In this document: positions 46,107 through 54,839 of the stretch, in pieces
How positions within the stretch are numbered: the stretch's first letter is position 1
Layout of the letters: every line of letters begins with the position of its first letter
Origin: Rufibacter hautae
GTDB lineage: Bacteria; Bacteroidota; Bacteroidia; Cytophagales; Hymenobacteraceae
Direction of reading: 5' to 3'
DNA length: 64,000 nucleotides
Assembly (NCBI RefSeq): GCF_008271695.1
Contig: NZ_VKKY01000002.1
Location: forward strand, 1,178,001 to 1,242,000
Translations under genes and position numbers: made by a program
Notes under the pieces: generated by a model
Told to the model about the DNA's origin: nothing
Seen by the model: only the letters and a program-made list of their open reading frames with translations
The model's database searches: none

Positions 46107-46180
46107 GGTCCGGTAGTTCAGTTGGTTAGAATGCCGCCCTGTCACGGCGGAGGTCGCGGGTTCGAGTCCCGTCCGGACCG
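46107..46180 (+). tRNA. tRNA-Asp (GTC), copy 2
   Basis: Identical over all 74 nt to the copy at 44803. The 47 nt upstream are also similar (GCAGCATCAAAACGGAGAC against GCATCATCAAACGGGGAC, then TTCAGAAGATGTT against CCAGAAGATGTT). The following terminator differs in sequence. Confidence 0.97.
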
Positions 46181-46191
46181 CAGTTTACAAG

Positions 46192-46228
46192 AAAAGCTCC
46201 TTTGCTACATGCAGAGGGGCTTTTTTGT
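46192..46228 (+). terminator. Terminator of tRNA-Asp copy 2
   Basis: AAAAGCTCCTTTGC pairs imperfectly with GCAGAGGGGCTTTT, then TTTTG. Confidence 0.75.
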
Positions 46229-46722
46229 TTTAAGGCATTTCCCTCCTATCAATATCCTTTGCCAACGATTAACTTTCCTTAATCACTAAGCCACACTACT
46301 TGGAATTTGTCTTCATCCTTTTGAGCCTCTTTTCTAAATAACTGCTCAAAACAGCTATTCATGCTAAAACCTACGATAGGTAATTAATAAGGACAGAGTT
46401 TCTGCTTCCTCAATTTCAATAGCTTACTGAAAGACCATTCTAATCACTCAATTTACAACTTGAAGTAAAATAATTAGGAAACCGAACAGAGAAGGTGGGT
46501 GAAACCAAAAGTGCAAGCAAATCAGCTTTGACTAACCCACTGTTAATTTAAGACCCTTTCACATAAGTAAACAGGAAACTTCAGGAAAGAAGCACTTTGA
46601 CCTTCCTAAGTTGTTATAATGATAAAGGGCAATCAAATTAGGTTAACAATCTTTTTCTATTTCGATATAGGAAAATGCCTTCAATTAAAAGGGCCGCCCA
46701 AATACTCCCTTGGTTTTTACAA
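46229..46722. other. AT-rich spacer downstream of tRNA-Asp copy 2
   Basis: Holds one R1 copy (46319-46352) and no gene I can support. Confidence 0.45.
46319..46352. repeat. Dispersed palindrome R1, copy 15
   Basis: TTTTGAGCCTCTTTTCT then AAATAACTGCTCAAAAC. Confidence 0.65.
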
Positions 46723-47163
46723 TCAAGAAGGTTCGTAACTCTCAAAACTTCCATCTGAGTAGAGCAGCATCACCTTTACTACTTCCCTCTTTGGTGAAAA
46801 GAGGATTTCATCCTGTACTTTTTTCATCACATCCGACTTTTGCACTTCATGCTTTATTTGTCCAATTCTCGAGGTTTTCACTTCGTGAGCATCGAGGAAA
46901 GGTTGCACTTTTCTTTCCTGGGAAGATCCTGGATCCATTGCTAATCCATTTAGCATCTCTCCTTCCCCAGAGATTAACCAAAGCGCCGATACTTCAGGGA
47001 ATCGGCTTAGGATTTTCTGGACTACCTCTAGACTGGCTTTGTTCCTGGCAGAAAGTATATGGCTGATGACAGGACGACCCACTTCAATCTCATCGGCAAA
47101 AGCAGCGGGGCCTAAAGCACACCAGCTGATAACTTCCTGAATTCTTGTTAACAGATCAGACAC
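46723..47163 (-). CDS. XRE-family helix-turn-helix regulator
   Basis: A 146-residue regulator. The N-terminal HTH_XRE domain (residues ~5-60) shows AFADEIEVGRPVISHILSARNKASLEVVQKIL with recognition helix RPVISHILSARN, and PEVSALWLISGEGEML closes the domain. The C-terminal half (~75-146) is unrecognised, lysine/glutamate-rich, and ends in a strand-like VVKVMLLYSDGSFESYE. Similar proteins are common on Bacteroidota chromosomes and in mobile elements; no phage or transposition genes accompany it. A 45-bp imperfect direct repeat with a palindrome lies 190-280 nt upstream and may be its operator (inference). Confidence 0.8.
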   Translation of the reverse strand: MSDLLTRIQEVISWCALGPAAFADEIEVGRPVISHILSARNKASLEVVQKILSRFPEVSALWLISGEGEMLNGLAMDPGSSQERKVQPFLDAHEVKTSRIGQIKHEVQKSDVMKKVQDEILFSPKREVVKVMLLYSDGSFESYEPS

Positions 47164-47726
47164 TTATTAAGAGTAAAATGGTGAAACAACTGTAACAGCA
47201 ATCTTTTACATTGATATAGATTTTGGATAACTGTACCTAAAACATTCCCCTATCATACATTTTCGGATTACCTATTTATCGCAATAAGCTACCAGCTAAA
47301 AGCTATGTAATTATGCTTAAGCTACAGGCAGTATTTACAAGCACTAATATACAAAAGTAAACTAAATTTCACATTTTACAATTGTATATTAAGTTTACAA
47401 AAGTAACTTAAAGGCAAAATTTACAATTGTTGTATCCTAAATATTGACTATTTACATAATGCCCCTATTTAGTTTATCCACCTAGTTCAAATAAGGATTT
47501 TATGCAGTATGCACATTGTTGCAGGCTCTATATTCTAGTAAATTATTTATAATCAATTCTGTATAACCAAGGAGATTTCCACTATTTATCTGATCTTCTA
47601 ACAGGCTTGTAGTTTATCTTTCAACTACATACCATGGCCTGGAGACCTACATCATGTGCTGTTCTTATTCTACTCTACATTTTAGTAGTTGCACAAAACC
47701 TGTACTACCAAATTGTAAAGTACCCT
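47164..47726. other. Long AT-rich intergenic region
   Basis: About 650 nt between the XRE gene and the L,D-transpeptidase gene, including the direct repeat at 47351-47441. No open frame with support. Confidence 0.5.
47351..47441. repeat. Imperfect 45-bp tandem repeat, two units
   Basis: Both units begin ACAAAAGTAA (47351 and 47397) and contain TTTACAATTGT (47375 and 47420). Unit 1 includes the perfect palindrome TACAATTGTA. Candidate regulator-binding array. Confidence 0.7.
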
Positions 47727-47785
47727 AAAAGTAAGAAGCCCCGGGGCTGCTCAAAGTTTGAGCAGCCCCGGGGCTTCTTACTTTT
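47727..47785. terminator. Perfect 29-bp-stem hairpin, probable terminator
   Basis: 47727-47755 and 47757-47785 are exact reverse complements with a 1-nt centre. The stem contains the self-complementary GCCCCGGGGC. It lies 29 nt past the L,D-transpeptidase stop codon, with TTTT at either end. Confidence 0.8.
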
Positions 47786-47813
47786 GCTAGGCTTAGTTTA
47801 AGCCTTATAGAGA

Positions 47814-49487
47814 TTATCTAAAATAAGCCATTTCTAAATCACGGTCATGGCCGTAGATATCATCACGGAAATTCACGACTCCTTTGTCATCTACCCACGC
47901 GGTGAAGTACACAATGTACACCGGCACCTTAGCCGATAAGTTCACGTACTTTTCCTGACCTCCGTGCATGGCGGCATTGATGGTAGAGGGAGTCCATTGT
48001 TTCTGATCCTTCAACAGGTACTGAGCCAGCTCAAAAGGCTTTTCAATCCGGATACAGCCATGGCTGAACCCGCGCTCCGTTTGGTTGAACAAATGGTCGG
48101 CGGGGGTGTCATGCAGGTACACGTTGTGCTCATTCGGGAAAATGAACTTCACGAAGCCTAAGGGGTTCTTCTTGCCCGGACGTTGACGCACCCGATATTT
48201 GAAATCCTTGTCAACAGAATACCAATCTACGGATGACGGGGACACCACTTCTACTTTATTGTTCCCTATATCTTTCACCAACTCCATGTCGTTTTTGGCT
48301 AAGTAATTAGGGTTGTTTGCCTGGGCAGGGGCGATCTCCTCTTCCAGGATTTGCGGCGTGATGTTCCAATAAGGATAGAACACAATGTACTCTAACTTAT
48401 CACTAAAGACAGGGGTGGCGTGCATCTCTTTCCCTACCACTACTTTCATGTTCATGACATCCTTGCCTTTCTCCACCACGTGCAGCATGTATTCCGGAAT
48501 GTTGATGAACAGGTAACGGTCCTCGAACCGTTTGGGTACCCAACGCCACCGCTCCATGTTCACGATGATCTGGTCAATTCTTTCCTCTATAGGAATGTTC
48601 ATGACGCGCAGGGTCTCTCCTCCTACCACCGCGTCTGGTTTCAAGCCATGACGAATCTGGAAGTTCTTTACCGCAGTAGCCAGGGCATTGTCATACATTC
48701 TGCTTTGGGGAGTATTCTCGGCTGGTTTGCCCAGGATTCTGTGCCGAAGAGTGAGTACCGCGGCAGCGGAATCCCCAGGTTTGATCATTTTAGAAGCCAA
48801 CTCAATCTTAGGCCAGCCTCCTTGCTGTTTCACCTGACGGTATTGTTTTAAGGCATCGCGCAAACGAATGTAGTCGGGGTGCAAAGCCTCAAACTCGTAG
48901 TAAGGGTAGCGGCTTTCGCGCTCCTTTAAAATAGTTTGCAGGGCCTTGTTCAGCTTGATTTTATTTTTCTTCACCTCCCATTCAATGTTATCCATGCTGC
49001 GCGGGTCCACCGTGCCGCGGTAGAAGTCGCTGGCATAAGTGAAGTAAGAGGCCGTAAGGGTCACATCCAGTTCCTCTTGGAGTTTATGGCGCACCGAGTC
49101 ATTCTTCGCCTGCTCCAGGTTCTGGAACATCTGCTTCAAATCTTTTCTGGCGTAATCTTGAGGGTTCAAACCCTCTTCGTGGGCCTTGTTCAGAACCTCC
49201 ACAAATTTGAAGGCCTGCGGCACTAACTGGCCGTCTTTAAACCAGGCAAAACGGTATTGCCGCTCCCGGTAGAAAAGCTTCATCAGGTCCAGGTGTTTCT
49301 TGAATTCAGCATCGCTTCTGGTGAAAGACACCACGTACACGCTATCGGTTTGCTGCGGGAAATCTTTGGCCGCCGCCAAGGCTACCTTCTTCTGCTGTTT
49401 ATCTCCAGACTTGGCACAGGCGGTCATCACCAGCAGGCCAACAAGGAAAAACAGGAAAAGAGGTAAAACAGGTCTATTTGATTTCAT
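47814..49487 (-). CDS. L,D-transpeptidase (YcbB/LdtD-like), lipoprotein
   Basis: A 557-residue protein with a lipoprotein-type signal (FLFFLVGLLVMTAC, lipidated Cys near 24). A peptidoglycan-binding-like domain (~285-320, NALATAVKNFQIRHGLKPDAVVGGETL) precedes a YkuD catalytic domain. The motif FSHGCIRIE gives catalytic Cys478 with His476. HDTPADHLFNQ is the upstream conserved His region. LdtD-type enzymes form 3-3 cross-links in peptidoglycan. An in-frame ATG at 49505 adds six residues; ATG 49487 gives the cleaner signal. Followed by a perfect hairpin. Confidence 0.9.
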   Translation of the reverse strand: MKSNRPVLPLFLFFLVGLLVMTACAKSGDKQQKKVALAAAKDFPQQTDSVYVVSFTRSDAEFKKHLDLMKLFYRERQYRFAWFKDGQLVPQAFKFVEVLNKAHEEGLNPQDYARKDLKQMFQNLEQAKNDSVRHKLQEELDVTLTASYFTYASDFYRGTVDPRSMDNIEWEVKKNKIKLNKALQTILKERESRYPYYEFEALHPDYIRLRDALKQYRQVKQQGGWPKIELASKMIKPGDSAAAVLTLRHRILGKPAENTPQSRMYDNALATAVKNFQIRHGLKPDAVVGGETLRVMNIPIEERIDQIIVNMERWRWVPKRFEDRYLFINIPEYMLHVVEKGKDVMNMKVVVGKEMHATPVFSDKLEYIVFYPYWNITPQILEEEIAPAQANNPNYLAKNDMELVKDIGNNKVEVVSPSSVDWYSVDKDFKYRVRQRPGKKNPLGFVKFIFPNEHNVYLHDTPADHLFNQTERGFSHGCIRIEKPFELAQYLLKDQKQWTPSTINAAMHGGQEKYVNLSAKVPVYIVYFTAWVDDKGVVNFRDDIYGHDRDLEMAYFR

Positions 49488-49765
49488 AAGGGTTGTTCCT
49501 ATCATTGAATTGTAGTACTTATACTTGCCTGGCCCAGAAAAGTTAAGCGCAGGAAACCTAATAAAATTGGATAAAATCAATAAAGATGTACTTACATATA
49601 AGTGGCACCAGATAGTCACGTGGTGCATCTCTAAACCGGATTCAAACGCGAAACATGAAACACCAAAGCTCCTTCACATTTCTCTGGTGCTCCTACATAA
49701 AACAGGCGCTTACCATTTGAAAAGCTCCGTATGTCTATGATCAACCTTGAACTAAACTTCTAAAA

Positions 49766-51574
49766 ATGGATTTTAGCAATAACCTTACCAATCCCTTCCC
49801 TGAAGATCCGCACAGCTTCTCTACCCCCAATGCGGCCCATATGCACCATGTAGATTGGGACCTGCAGGTTGATTTCATGCAGAAGAAGATCACGGGCAGC
49901 GGCGTGTACCACATAAGGCATCAACAAGCCCCGGAGGTCATATTTGACGTGCACCACCTTAAGATTACGGGTGTTTGGCTGGAGGATGAACCGCAAGCTG
50001 TGGATTTCTCCTTCACCCAGGAAAAACCGTTTTTGGGCCAGGGTTTGAAAATCCCGCTAAAACCAGGCACACAGAAAATCAGGATTGCGTTTGAGACTAC
50101 CGCCGAGGCAGCGGCCTTGCAGTGGCTGGAGCCTGAACAGACAACCGGTAAAAAGGAGCCTTTTCTTTTCACGCAGTCGCAGGCGATTCTGGCCAGAACC
50201 TGGCTCCCCTGCCAGGACAGCCCCAGTGTCAGGTTCACCTATACGGCCCGGGTGCAGGTTCCGCCGCACCTTTTGCCCCTGATGTCCGCCGATAATCCGC
50301 AGGAGAAAAACGAGGACGGGGTGTACTTCTTCCGGATGGACCAGCCCATTCCCTCTTACCTTCTATCATTGGCGGTGGGCGACTTGGCCTTCGCGCCTTT
50401 GGGCGAGCGTTGCGGGGTGTATGCGGAGCCCGGTAGCCTGAAGGCCGCCGCCTATGAATTCGCCGAAACGGAACAAATGCTGCTGGCCGCCGAGAACCTG
50501 TACGGACCTTACCGCTGGGGACGCTATGACCTGCTGGTGCTTCCGCCTAGTTTCCCCTTCGGGGGCATGGAGAACCCTAAACTCACCTTCGCCACGCCTA
50601 CCATCATTGCCGGAGACCGTTCGCTGACCAGCCTGGTCGCGCATGAACTAGCCCACTCCTGGTCGGGGAACCTGGTGACTAATGCCACTTGGAACGATTT
50701 CTGGCTCAACGAGGGCTTCACCGTGTACTTTGAGCGCCGCATCATGGAAGCGCTGTACGGCCCTGAGTACGCCCAAATGCTCCACACCCTAGGCTACCAG
50801 GATTTACAGCACACGTTGGAAGAACTGAGCCAAAAACCGCAAGACACCTGTCTGAAACTGAACCTGGAGAACCGTGATCCGGACGAAGGCCTGACGGAGA
50901 TCGCCTACGAGAAAGGCAACCTGTTCCTGTGCCGGCTCGAGGCGCTGGTAGGCCGCGCCCGCTTTGATGCCTTCGTGAACAAGTATTTCGGCACGTTTCA
51001 ATTCACGTCTATGGACACAGATCGTTTTGAGCAGTTTTTGGAAAAGGAGCTCCTAAACGGAGACGATGCGGTAAAGCAACAGCTAAACGCCGAAGCCTGG
51101 ATCCACTCCCCGGGTATTCCCGAAGGCATTGTTCCTTTACAGGCCAGGCTCTTTGAGAAAGTGGCCGCTGAACTACAGCGATGGGAAACCGGGACCCCAG
51201 CCAACCAACTCGCAACTGAAAACTGGAGTACCCATGAGTGGCTGTACTTCCTGAGCAACTTACCCAAGACCCTTGCCCATGCCAAAATGCGTGAACTAGA
51301 CAATGCTTTTGGCTTCACCGCCTCGGGCAACGCCGAGATCCAGGCTGAGTGGCTGAGGCATTCCATAAAGCACGGGTACAAAGAGGCCTATCCGGCGCTG
51401 GAGGCTTTTCTGGTGCGGGTAGGTCGCCGTAAATTCTTGATGCCGCTGTACAAGGCCTTGCTGGAGACTGAAAGTGGAACTGACTTGGCCCGGGAGATAT
51501 ACCGGAAGGCTCGCCCCAACTACCATTCCGTATCCACCAGCTCCCTGGATGCGCTGATCCAGGCTACACCATAA
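49766..51574 (+). CDS. M1-family aminopeptidase (LTA4 hydrolase-like)
   Basis: A 602-residue zinc metallopeptidase. The exopeptidase motif GGMEN is at 266-270. The zinc site HELAH (293-297) has the third ligand Glu316 in NEGF, exactly 19 residues on. The length and C-terminal helical domain (~450-602) resemble leukotriene A4 hydrolase/cold-active aminopeptidases. It removes N-terminal residues from peptides. No signal peptide is seen, so probably cytoplasmic. Monocistronic. Confidence 0.93.
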   Translation: MDFSNNLTNPFPEDPHSFSTPNAAHMHHVDWDLQVDFMQKKITGSGVYHIRHQQAPEVIFDVHHLKITGVWLEDEPQAVDFSFTQEKPFLGQGLKIPLKPGTQKIRIAFETTAEAAALQWLEPEQTTGKKEPFLFTQSQAILARTWLPCQDSPSVRFTYTARVQVPPHLLPLMSADNPQEKNEDGVYFFRMDQPIPSYLLSLAVGDLAFAPLGERCGVYAEPGSLKAAAYEFAETEQMLLAAENLYGPYRWGRYDLLVLPPSFPFGGMENPKLTFATPTIIAGDRSLTSLVAHELAHSWSGNLVTNATWNDFWLNEGFTVYFERRIMEALYGPEYAQMLHTLGYQDLQHTLEELSQKPQDTCLKLNLENRDPDEGLTEIAYEKGNLFLCRLEALVGRARFDAFVNKYFGTFQFTSMDTDRFEQFLEKELLNGDDAVKQQLNAEAWIHSPGIPEGIVPLQARLFEKVAAELQRWETGTPANQLATENWSTHEWLYFLSNLPKTLAHAKMRELDNAFGFTASGNAEIQAEWLRHSIKHGYKEAYPALEAFLVRVGRRKFLMPLYKALLETESGTDLAREIYRKARPNYHSVSTSSLDALIQATP

Positions 51575-51577
51575 CCT

Positions 51578-51628
51578 AAAAAACAGCGCAGCCCGCTGGT
51601 TTTGAACCAACGGCCTGCGCTGTTTTGG
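51578..51628. terminator. Bidirectional hairpin terminator between M1 peptidase and YciE genes
   Basis: AAAACAGCGCAG (51580-51591) pairs with CTGCGCTGTTTT (51615-51626), with an inner GCTGGTT/AACCAAC helix. Confidence 0.8.
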
Positions 51629-51658
51629 TGAGGTGTTTTTGGTGTGTGTAAGGGATGA

Positions 51659-52153
51659 TTAGTGGTTTTCGGCTCTCCGGTTCACGGCGGTTTCCGCAAT
51701 CATGGTCAGCTTCTCATCGGTCATTTTCTCCTCGTTCAGGATTTCCTTCAGGTGGTTCAGGACCTCAGTATGGCCCAGGAATTTGGCGTAGGTGCAGGCG
51801 GTTCCGTAACCGGCAATCTCATAGTGCTCCACGCGCTGGGCGCAGGCGATGATTCCGGCATCCATTACTTCCTGATCGGCGTCATGTTTCATGAACTCAC
51901 GGGCTTCTTTGATGATACCCTCCATGGCCATGCATTTTTCACCACCGCCGCTGATACCCAGAATCTGGAAACAGTTCTCCAACCGGGCTATCTGCTGCTC
52001 TGTCTCCCGCATGTGGGTTTCCAGGGCATTGGCCAGCTCGGGGCTAGAAACCATTTCCATCATTTCGGGCATTGCCTTCAACAGTTGCTGCTCAGCATTA
52101 TAGAGATCCTTCATCTGGTGGATGAACAAGTCATTCAAGGATGTTAATTTCAT
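51659..52153 (-). CDS. YciE/DUF892 ferritin-like protein
   Basis: A 164-residue four-helix ferritin-like protein. LNDLFIHQMKDLYNAEQQLLKAMPEM opens the family, with metal-ligand-type residues in YNAEQQ, HMRETEQQ, DAGIIACAQRVEHYEIAGYGTA and LNEEKMTDEKLT. YciE proteins bind iron or manganese and are usually stress-induced; the reaction is not established. Cytoplasmic. Monocistronic. Confidence 0.9.
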   Translation of the reverse strand: MKLTSLNDLFIHQMKDLYNAEQQLLKAMPEMMEMVSSPELANALETHMRETEQQIARLENCFQILGISGGGEKCMAMEGIIKEAREFMKHDADQEVMDAGIIACAQRVEHYEIAGYGTACTYAKFLGHTEVLNHLKEILNEEKMTDEKLTMIAETAVNRRAENH

Positions 52154-52331
52154 AGCTCTTCTATTTAGTTAAAAAATCAAGCGTGTCATTTTTATACGGT
52201 CTTGGAGAAGGGTAGTTCAGTGGATGGGAGAAGATTCTAGGCTTATTTATGTACCTTGGCTTAGTCTGTCCGTTACCAGCAGTACACCGTATAAGCAGCA
52301 ATCAAAGCTTTACCAGTAAATAGTAGCATAC

Positions 52332-53213
52332 ATGACCAAACTTGAGCTAGCCCCCAAAGGCATTCTCATCGCCGTAGGCGGAAACGAAGACAAAGGCACC
52401 TACCCTCGAGATAAAAAGCAGTTTCACCTCAATTTCTTTGAACTGGGCATTCTAAAGCGCATTATTGATGCCATGGGTGGCCACGAGGCGCAGGTAGAGA
52501 TTATTACCACCGCGTCTATGATCCCCGAGGAGTTGGGCGCCCTTTACCTGCATGCGTTTGAGGTGTTGGGCTGCAAGAAAGTGAGCGTTATGGACATACG
52601 GGAGGAAATTGACGCCCAAAAGCCCGAGTACCTGGAGCGGCTGAAAAAAGCCAGCGGCGTCATGTTCACCGGCGGCGACCAGTCCCGCCTGTTCCGGATC
52701 TTCTCAGGCACGGCCTTTCACCACATTCTGCTGCACCGCTACCACCACGAGAAAGGCTTTGTCATTGCCGGCACCAGCGCGGGCGCCATGGCCATGTCAG
52801 ACATCATGATCAAGGGAGGCAGCAGCCAACGCTCCCTTTTAAAAGGCTCGGTGAAACTTGACCGCGGACTGGCCTTTCAGGAAAACGTCATTTTTGACTC
52901 CCATTTTGTAAAACGGGGTAGATTCGGGCGGCTGATGGAGGCTGTGGCCACGCACCCGTTCAAGATCGGCATCGGGCTGGGGGAAGATACCGGCGTCATG
53001 ATCACACAGGGCAATGTCATTGAAACCATCGGCAGTAATCTGGTCATTGTGGTGGATGGGCATCACATCAAGCACAACAACGCCTCTTACGCCGCTCCGG
53101 GTACGCCCCTCTCCATTGAGAACTTCCGGATGCACGTACTGGCCTTCGGGAATTACTATGATATCCGGGAGCGCCGCTTCTTTGTGGGGGCGAAGCAACT
53201 GGCCAATGAATAG
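52332..53213 (+). CDS. cphB: Cyanophycinase
   Basis: A 293-residue serine peptidase of the S51-like family. GILIAVGGNEDKG at the start, FTGGDQSRLFRIF and the nucleophile elbow GTSAGA with Ser149 identify cyanophycinase. DSHFVKRGRFGRLMEAV and GIGLGEDTGVMI follow. The enzyme cleaves cyanophycin (multi-L-arginyl-poly-L-aspartate) to beta-Asp-Arg dipeptides. No signal peptide, so it acts on intracellular granules. The convergent neighbour at 53265 is an isoaspartyl peptidase that could hydrolyse those dipeptides. Cyanophycin synthetase is not in the window. Confidence 0.9.
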   Translation: MTKLELAPKGILIAVGGNEDKGTYPRDKKQFHLNFFELGILKRIIDAMGGHEAQVEIITTASMIPEELGALYLHAFEVLGCKKVSVMDIREEIDAQKPEYLERLKKASGVMFTGGDQSRLFRIFSGTAFHHILLHRYHHEKGFVIAGTSAGAMAMSDIMIKGGSSQRSLLKGSVKLDRGLAFQENVIFDSHFVKRGRFGRLMEAVATHPFKIGIGLGEDTGVMITQGNVIETIGSNLVIVVDGHHIKHNNASYAAPGTPLSIENFRMHVLAFGNYYDIRERRFFVGAKQLANE

Positions 53214-53224
53214 GCGACTACATA

Positions 53225-53260
53225 GTTTTAAAGCCGATTTTAAAAAATTAGCCTTGAAAC
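53225..53260. repeat. Dispersed palindrome R1, copy 16
   Basis: AGTTTTAAAGCCGATTTT then AAAAAATTAGCCTTGAAAC, in the 51-nt gap between the two convergent genes. Confidence 0.7.
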
Positions 53261-53264
53261 AGCG

Positions 53265-54206
53265 TCAGTCCTGGTAAATGGCCACGACCGGCTCTTGGCC
53301 AGCCACCCAACTGCCGCGGTACATGCCTTCTGAGTTGAAGGGCAGCGCCACGTTTCCTTTGGCATCCACAGCGATGAGCCCGCCTTCTCCGCCCATCTTT
53401 TTGAGTTTGTCCATCACCACCAATTCAGAGGCTTGGGTCAGCGACAGCCCTTTGTATTCCATGAGGCAGGAAATGTCATAAGCTACCACGCTGCGCATGA
53501 AGAACTCGCCGTGGCCGGTACAGGAGACAGCGCAGGTGCGGTTGTTGGCGTAGGTTCCTGCCCCTATAATAGGAGTATCCCCGATGCGGTTGAAGTTCTT
53601 ATTGGTCATGCCGCCGGTAGAAGTAGCCGCCGCTAGGTTGCCGTGTAGGTCCACCGCCACGGCCCCTACCGTCCCGAATTTTTTCTCTTTCGCCTGGGAA
53701 TGGTCCAGCATGTACACGTCCGAATCTCGCAGGGCTTGCCACTGGTCATAGCGCTGCTGGGTGAAAAAGTACTCATCCGGTTCAAAGGCGATGCCCCGGT
53801 TCCGGGCAAATTCCTCGGCGCCTTGCTGGCACAGCAGCACGTGGTCTGAATGGCGCATGACCTCATTGGCCAGCCTAATGGGGTTGCGTACATTCCTCAC
53901 CCCGGTGATGGCCCCGGCCCCCAGGGTTTTGCCGTCCATGATGGCGGCGTCCATCTCGTGGGTACCGCGCTTGTTGAACACAGAACCCCTCCCGGCATTG
54001 AACAAGGGACAATCCTCCAGCGAGACCACGATGGCTTCCACGGCCGCCAAGGCAGATCCTCCCTTCTGCAGAATGGCATGGCCTATGGCCAAAGCTTCGT
54101 GTAAAGCCAGCCGGTACTCCTGGTCCATTTGCTGGGTTAAGGAGGCTCTGGTGATGGTTCCGGCGCCGCCGTGCAGGGCAAGGGCAAATCTTTGCTTGTT
54201 CTCCAT
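53265..54206 (-). CDS. Isoaspartyl peptidase/L-asparaginase (IaaA-like)
   Basis: A 313-residue Ntn-hydrolase made as a precursor that self-cleaves before the catalytic Thr179 in GTVGAVAVD. ALHGGAGTI at the start and NAGRGSVFNKRGTHEMDA and IGDTPIIGAGTYA are hallmarks. It hydrolyses beta-aspartyl dipeptides and asparagine. Next to the cyanophycinase gene (51-nt gap, convergent), it would complete cyanophycin breakdown to Asp and Arg (inference). No signal peptide. An alternative role in clearing isoaspartyl damage fits too. Confidence 0.9.
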   Translation of the reverse strand: MENKQRFALALHGGAGTITRASLTQQMDQEYRLALHEALAIGHAILQKGGSALAAVEAIVVSLEDCPLFNAGRGSVFNKRGTHEMDAAIMDGKTLGAGAITGVRNVRNPIRLANEVMRHSDHVLLCQQGAEEFARNRGIAFEPDEYFFTQQRYDQWQALRDSDVYMLDHSQAKEKKFGTVGAVAVDLHGNLAAATSTGGMTNKNFNRIGDTPIIGAGTYANNRTCAVSCTGHGEFFMRSVVAYDISCLMEYKGLSLTQASELVVMDKLKKMGGEGGLIAVDAKGNVALPFNSEGMYRGSWVAGQEPVVAIYQD

Positions 54207-54348
54207 ATTTCTGGTGTCCTTTGGTTCAGGGAGTTATGAATCAGACTTAAAAAACTATCCTTTACAGCCCCAGGCGCGCCCTAAAGAAGGCCCCGGATGG
54301 TTGATAAATTTAAGTCCGGCTGGTGGAATCTTAACCCCCTATTCTTTG

Positions 54349-54356
54349 TATATTTG
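54349..54356 (+). promoter_or_regulatory. -7 promoter box of the DUF3127 gene
   Basis: TATATTTG, 36 nt before ATG 54393. Confidence 0.5.
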
Positions 54357-54392
54357 TATAGTTACTTTACTAATCTATTAAAACTATCACCT

Positions 54393-54782
54393 ATGTCTTT
54401 TGATGTACAAGGAAGATTGCACGAAATCTTTGACGAAACCCAAGTGAGCGAAAAATTCCGTAAACGCGAATTCGTTTTGGAGATCCCAGACGGCTCTTAT
54501 ACGCAATATGCCAAGTTTCAGCTTACCCAAGACAAGTGCGGTATTCTTGACAACTACAAAACAGGCGATGAAGTGAAGGTTGCCTTCAACCTGAGCGGGA
54601 AACCCTTCACCAAGAACGGTACCACCATGTACTTCACCAACCTGCAGGCCTGGAGAGTAGAGCACGCCGGAAGCGCCGCCCAGCCGCAAGCGTCAGGAGG
54701 AAACCCTTACGCCGCTCAGCAGCCGGTTAAATCCAGCTCGTCTTTCATCAGCGATGACATGGACAACGATCTTCCTTTCTAA
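54393..54782 (+). CDS. DUF3127 protein with SSB-like acidic tail
   Basis: A 129-residue protein. The N-terminal domain (~1-95, FDVQGRLHEIF, KREFVLEIPDG, FQLTQDKCGILDNYKTGDEVKVAFNLSGKPF) matches DUF3127, which looks like an OB fold. A Gln/Ser-rich linker leads to the end DDMDNDLPF, much like the DDDIPF tip of single-stranded DNA-binding protein. DNA binding is therefore plausible but unproven. ATG 54393 is chosen because it lies behind the promoter box; the open frame starting at 54297 overlaps that promoter. Monocistronic with terminator. Confidence 0.85.
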   Translation: MSFDVQGRLHEIFDETQVSEKFRKREFVLEIPDGSYTQYAKFQLTQDKCGILDNYKTGDEVKVAFNLSGKPFTKNGTTMYFTNLQAWRVEHAGSAAQPQASGGNPYAAQQPVKSSSSFISDDMDNDLPF

Positions 54783-54808
54783 GTTTGATCCTTCGTTAAA
54801 ATCTATAG

Positions 54809-54839
54809 AATGCGGCCTCCCAAAGGGCCGCATTTTTTA
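54809..54839 (+). terminator. Terminator of the DUF3127 gene
   Basis: AATGCGGCC pairs with GGCCGCATT around 8 nt, then TTTT. Confidence 0.87.

Noticed and set aside
44803-47163. Integrated genomic island at tRNA-Asp
   Set aside because: No integrase is present and both tRNA copies are complete with promoters, so a duplication is the simpler reading.
47634-47800. Short plus-strand frame running through the 29-bp hairpin
   Set aside because: About 55 codons, half of them encoded by the palindrome; most likely chance.
54224-54255. A further R1 copy before the isoaspartyl peptidase gene
   Set aside because: Only a right-arm fragment (CAGACTTAAAAAAC) is visible; too weak to list.
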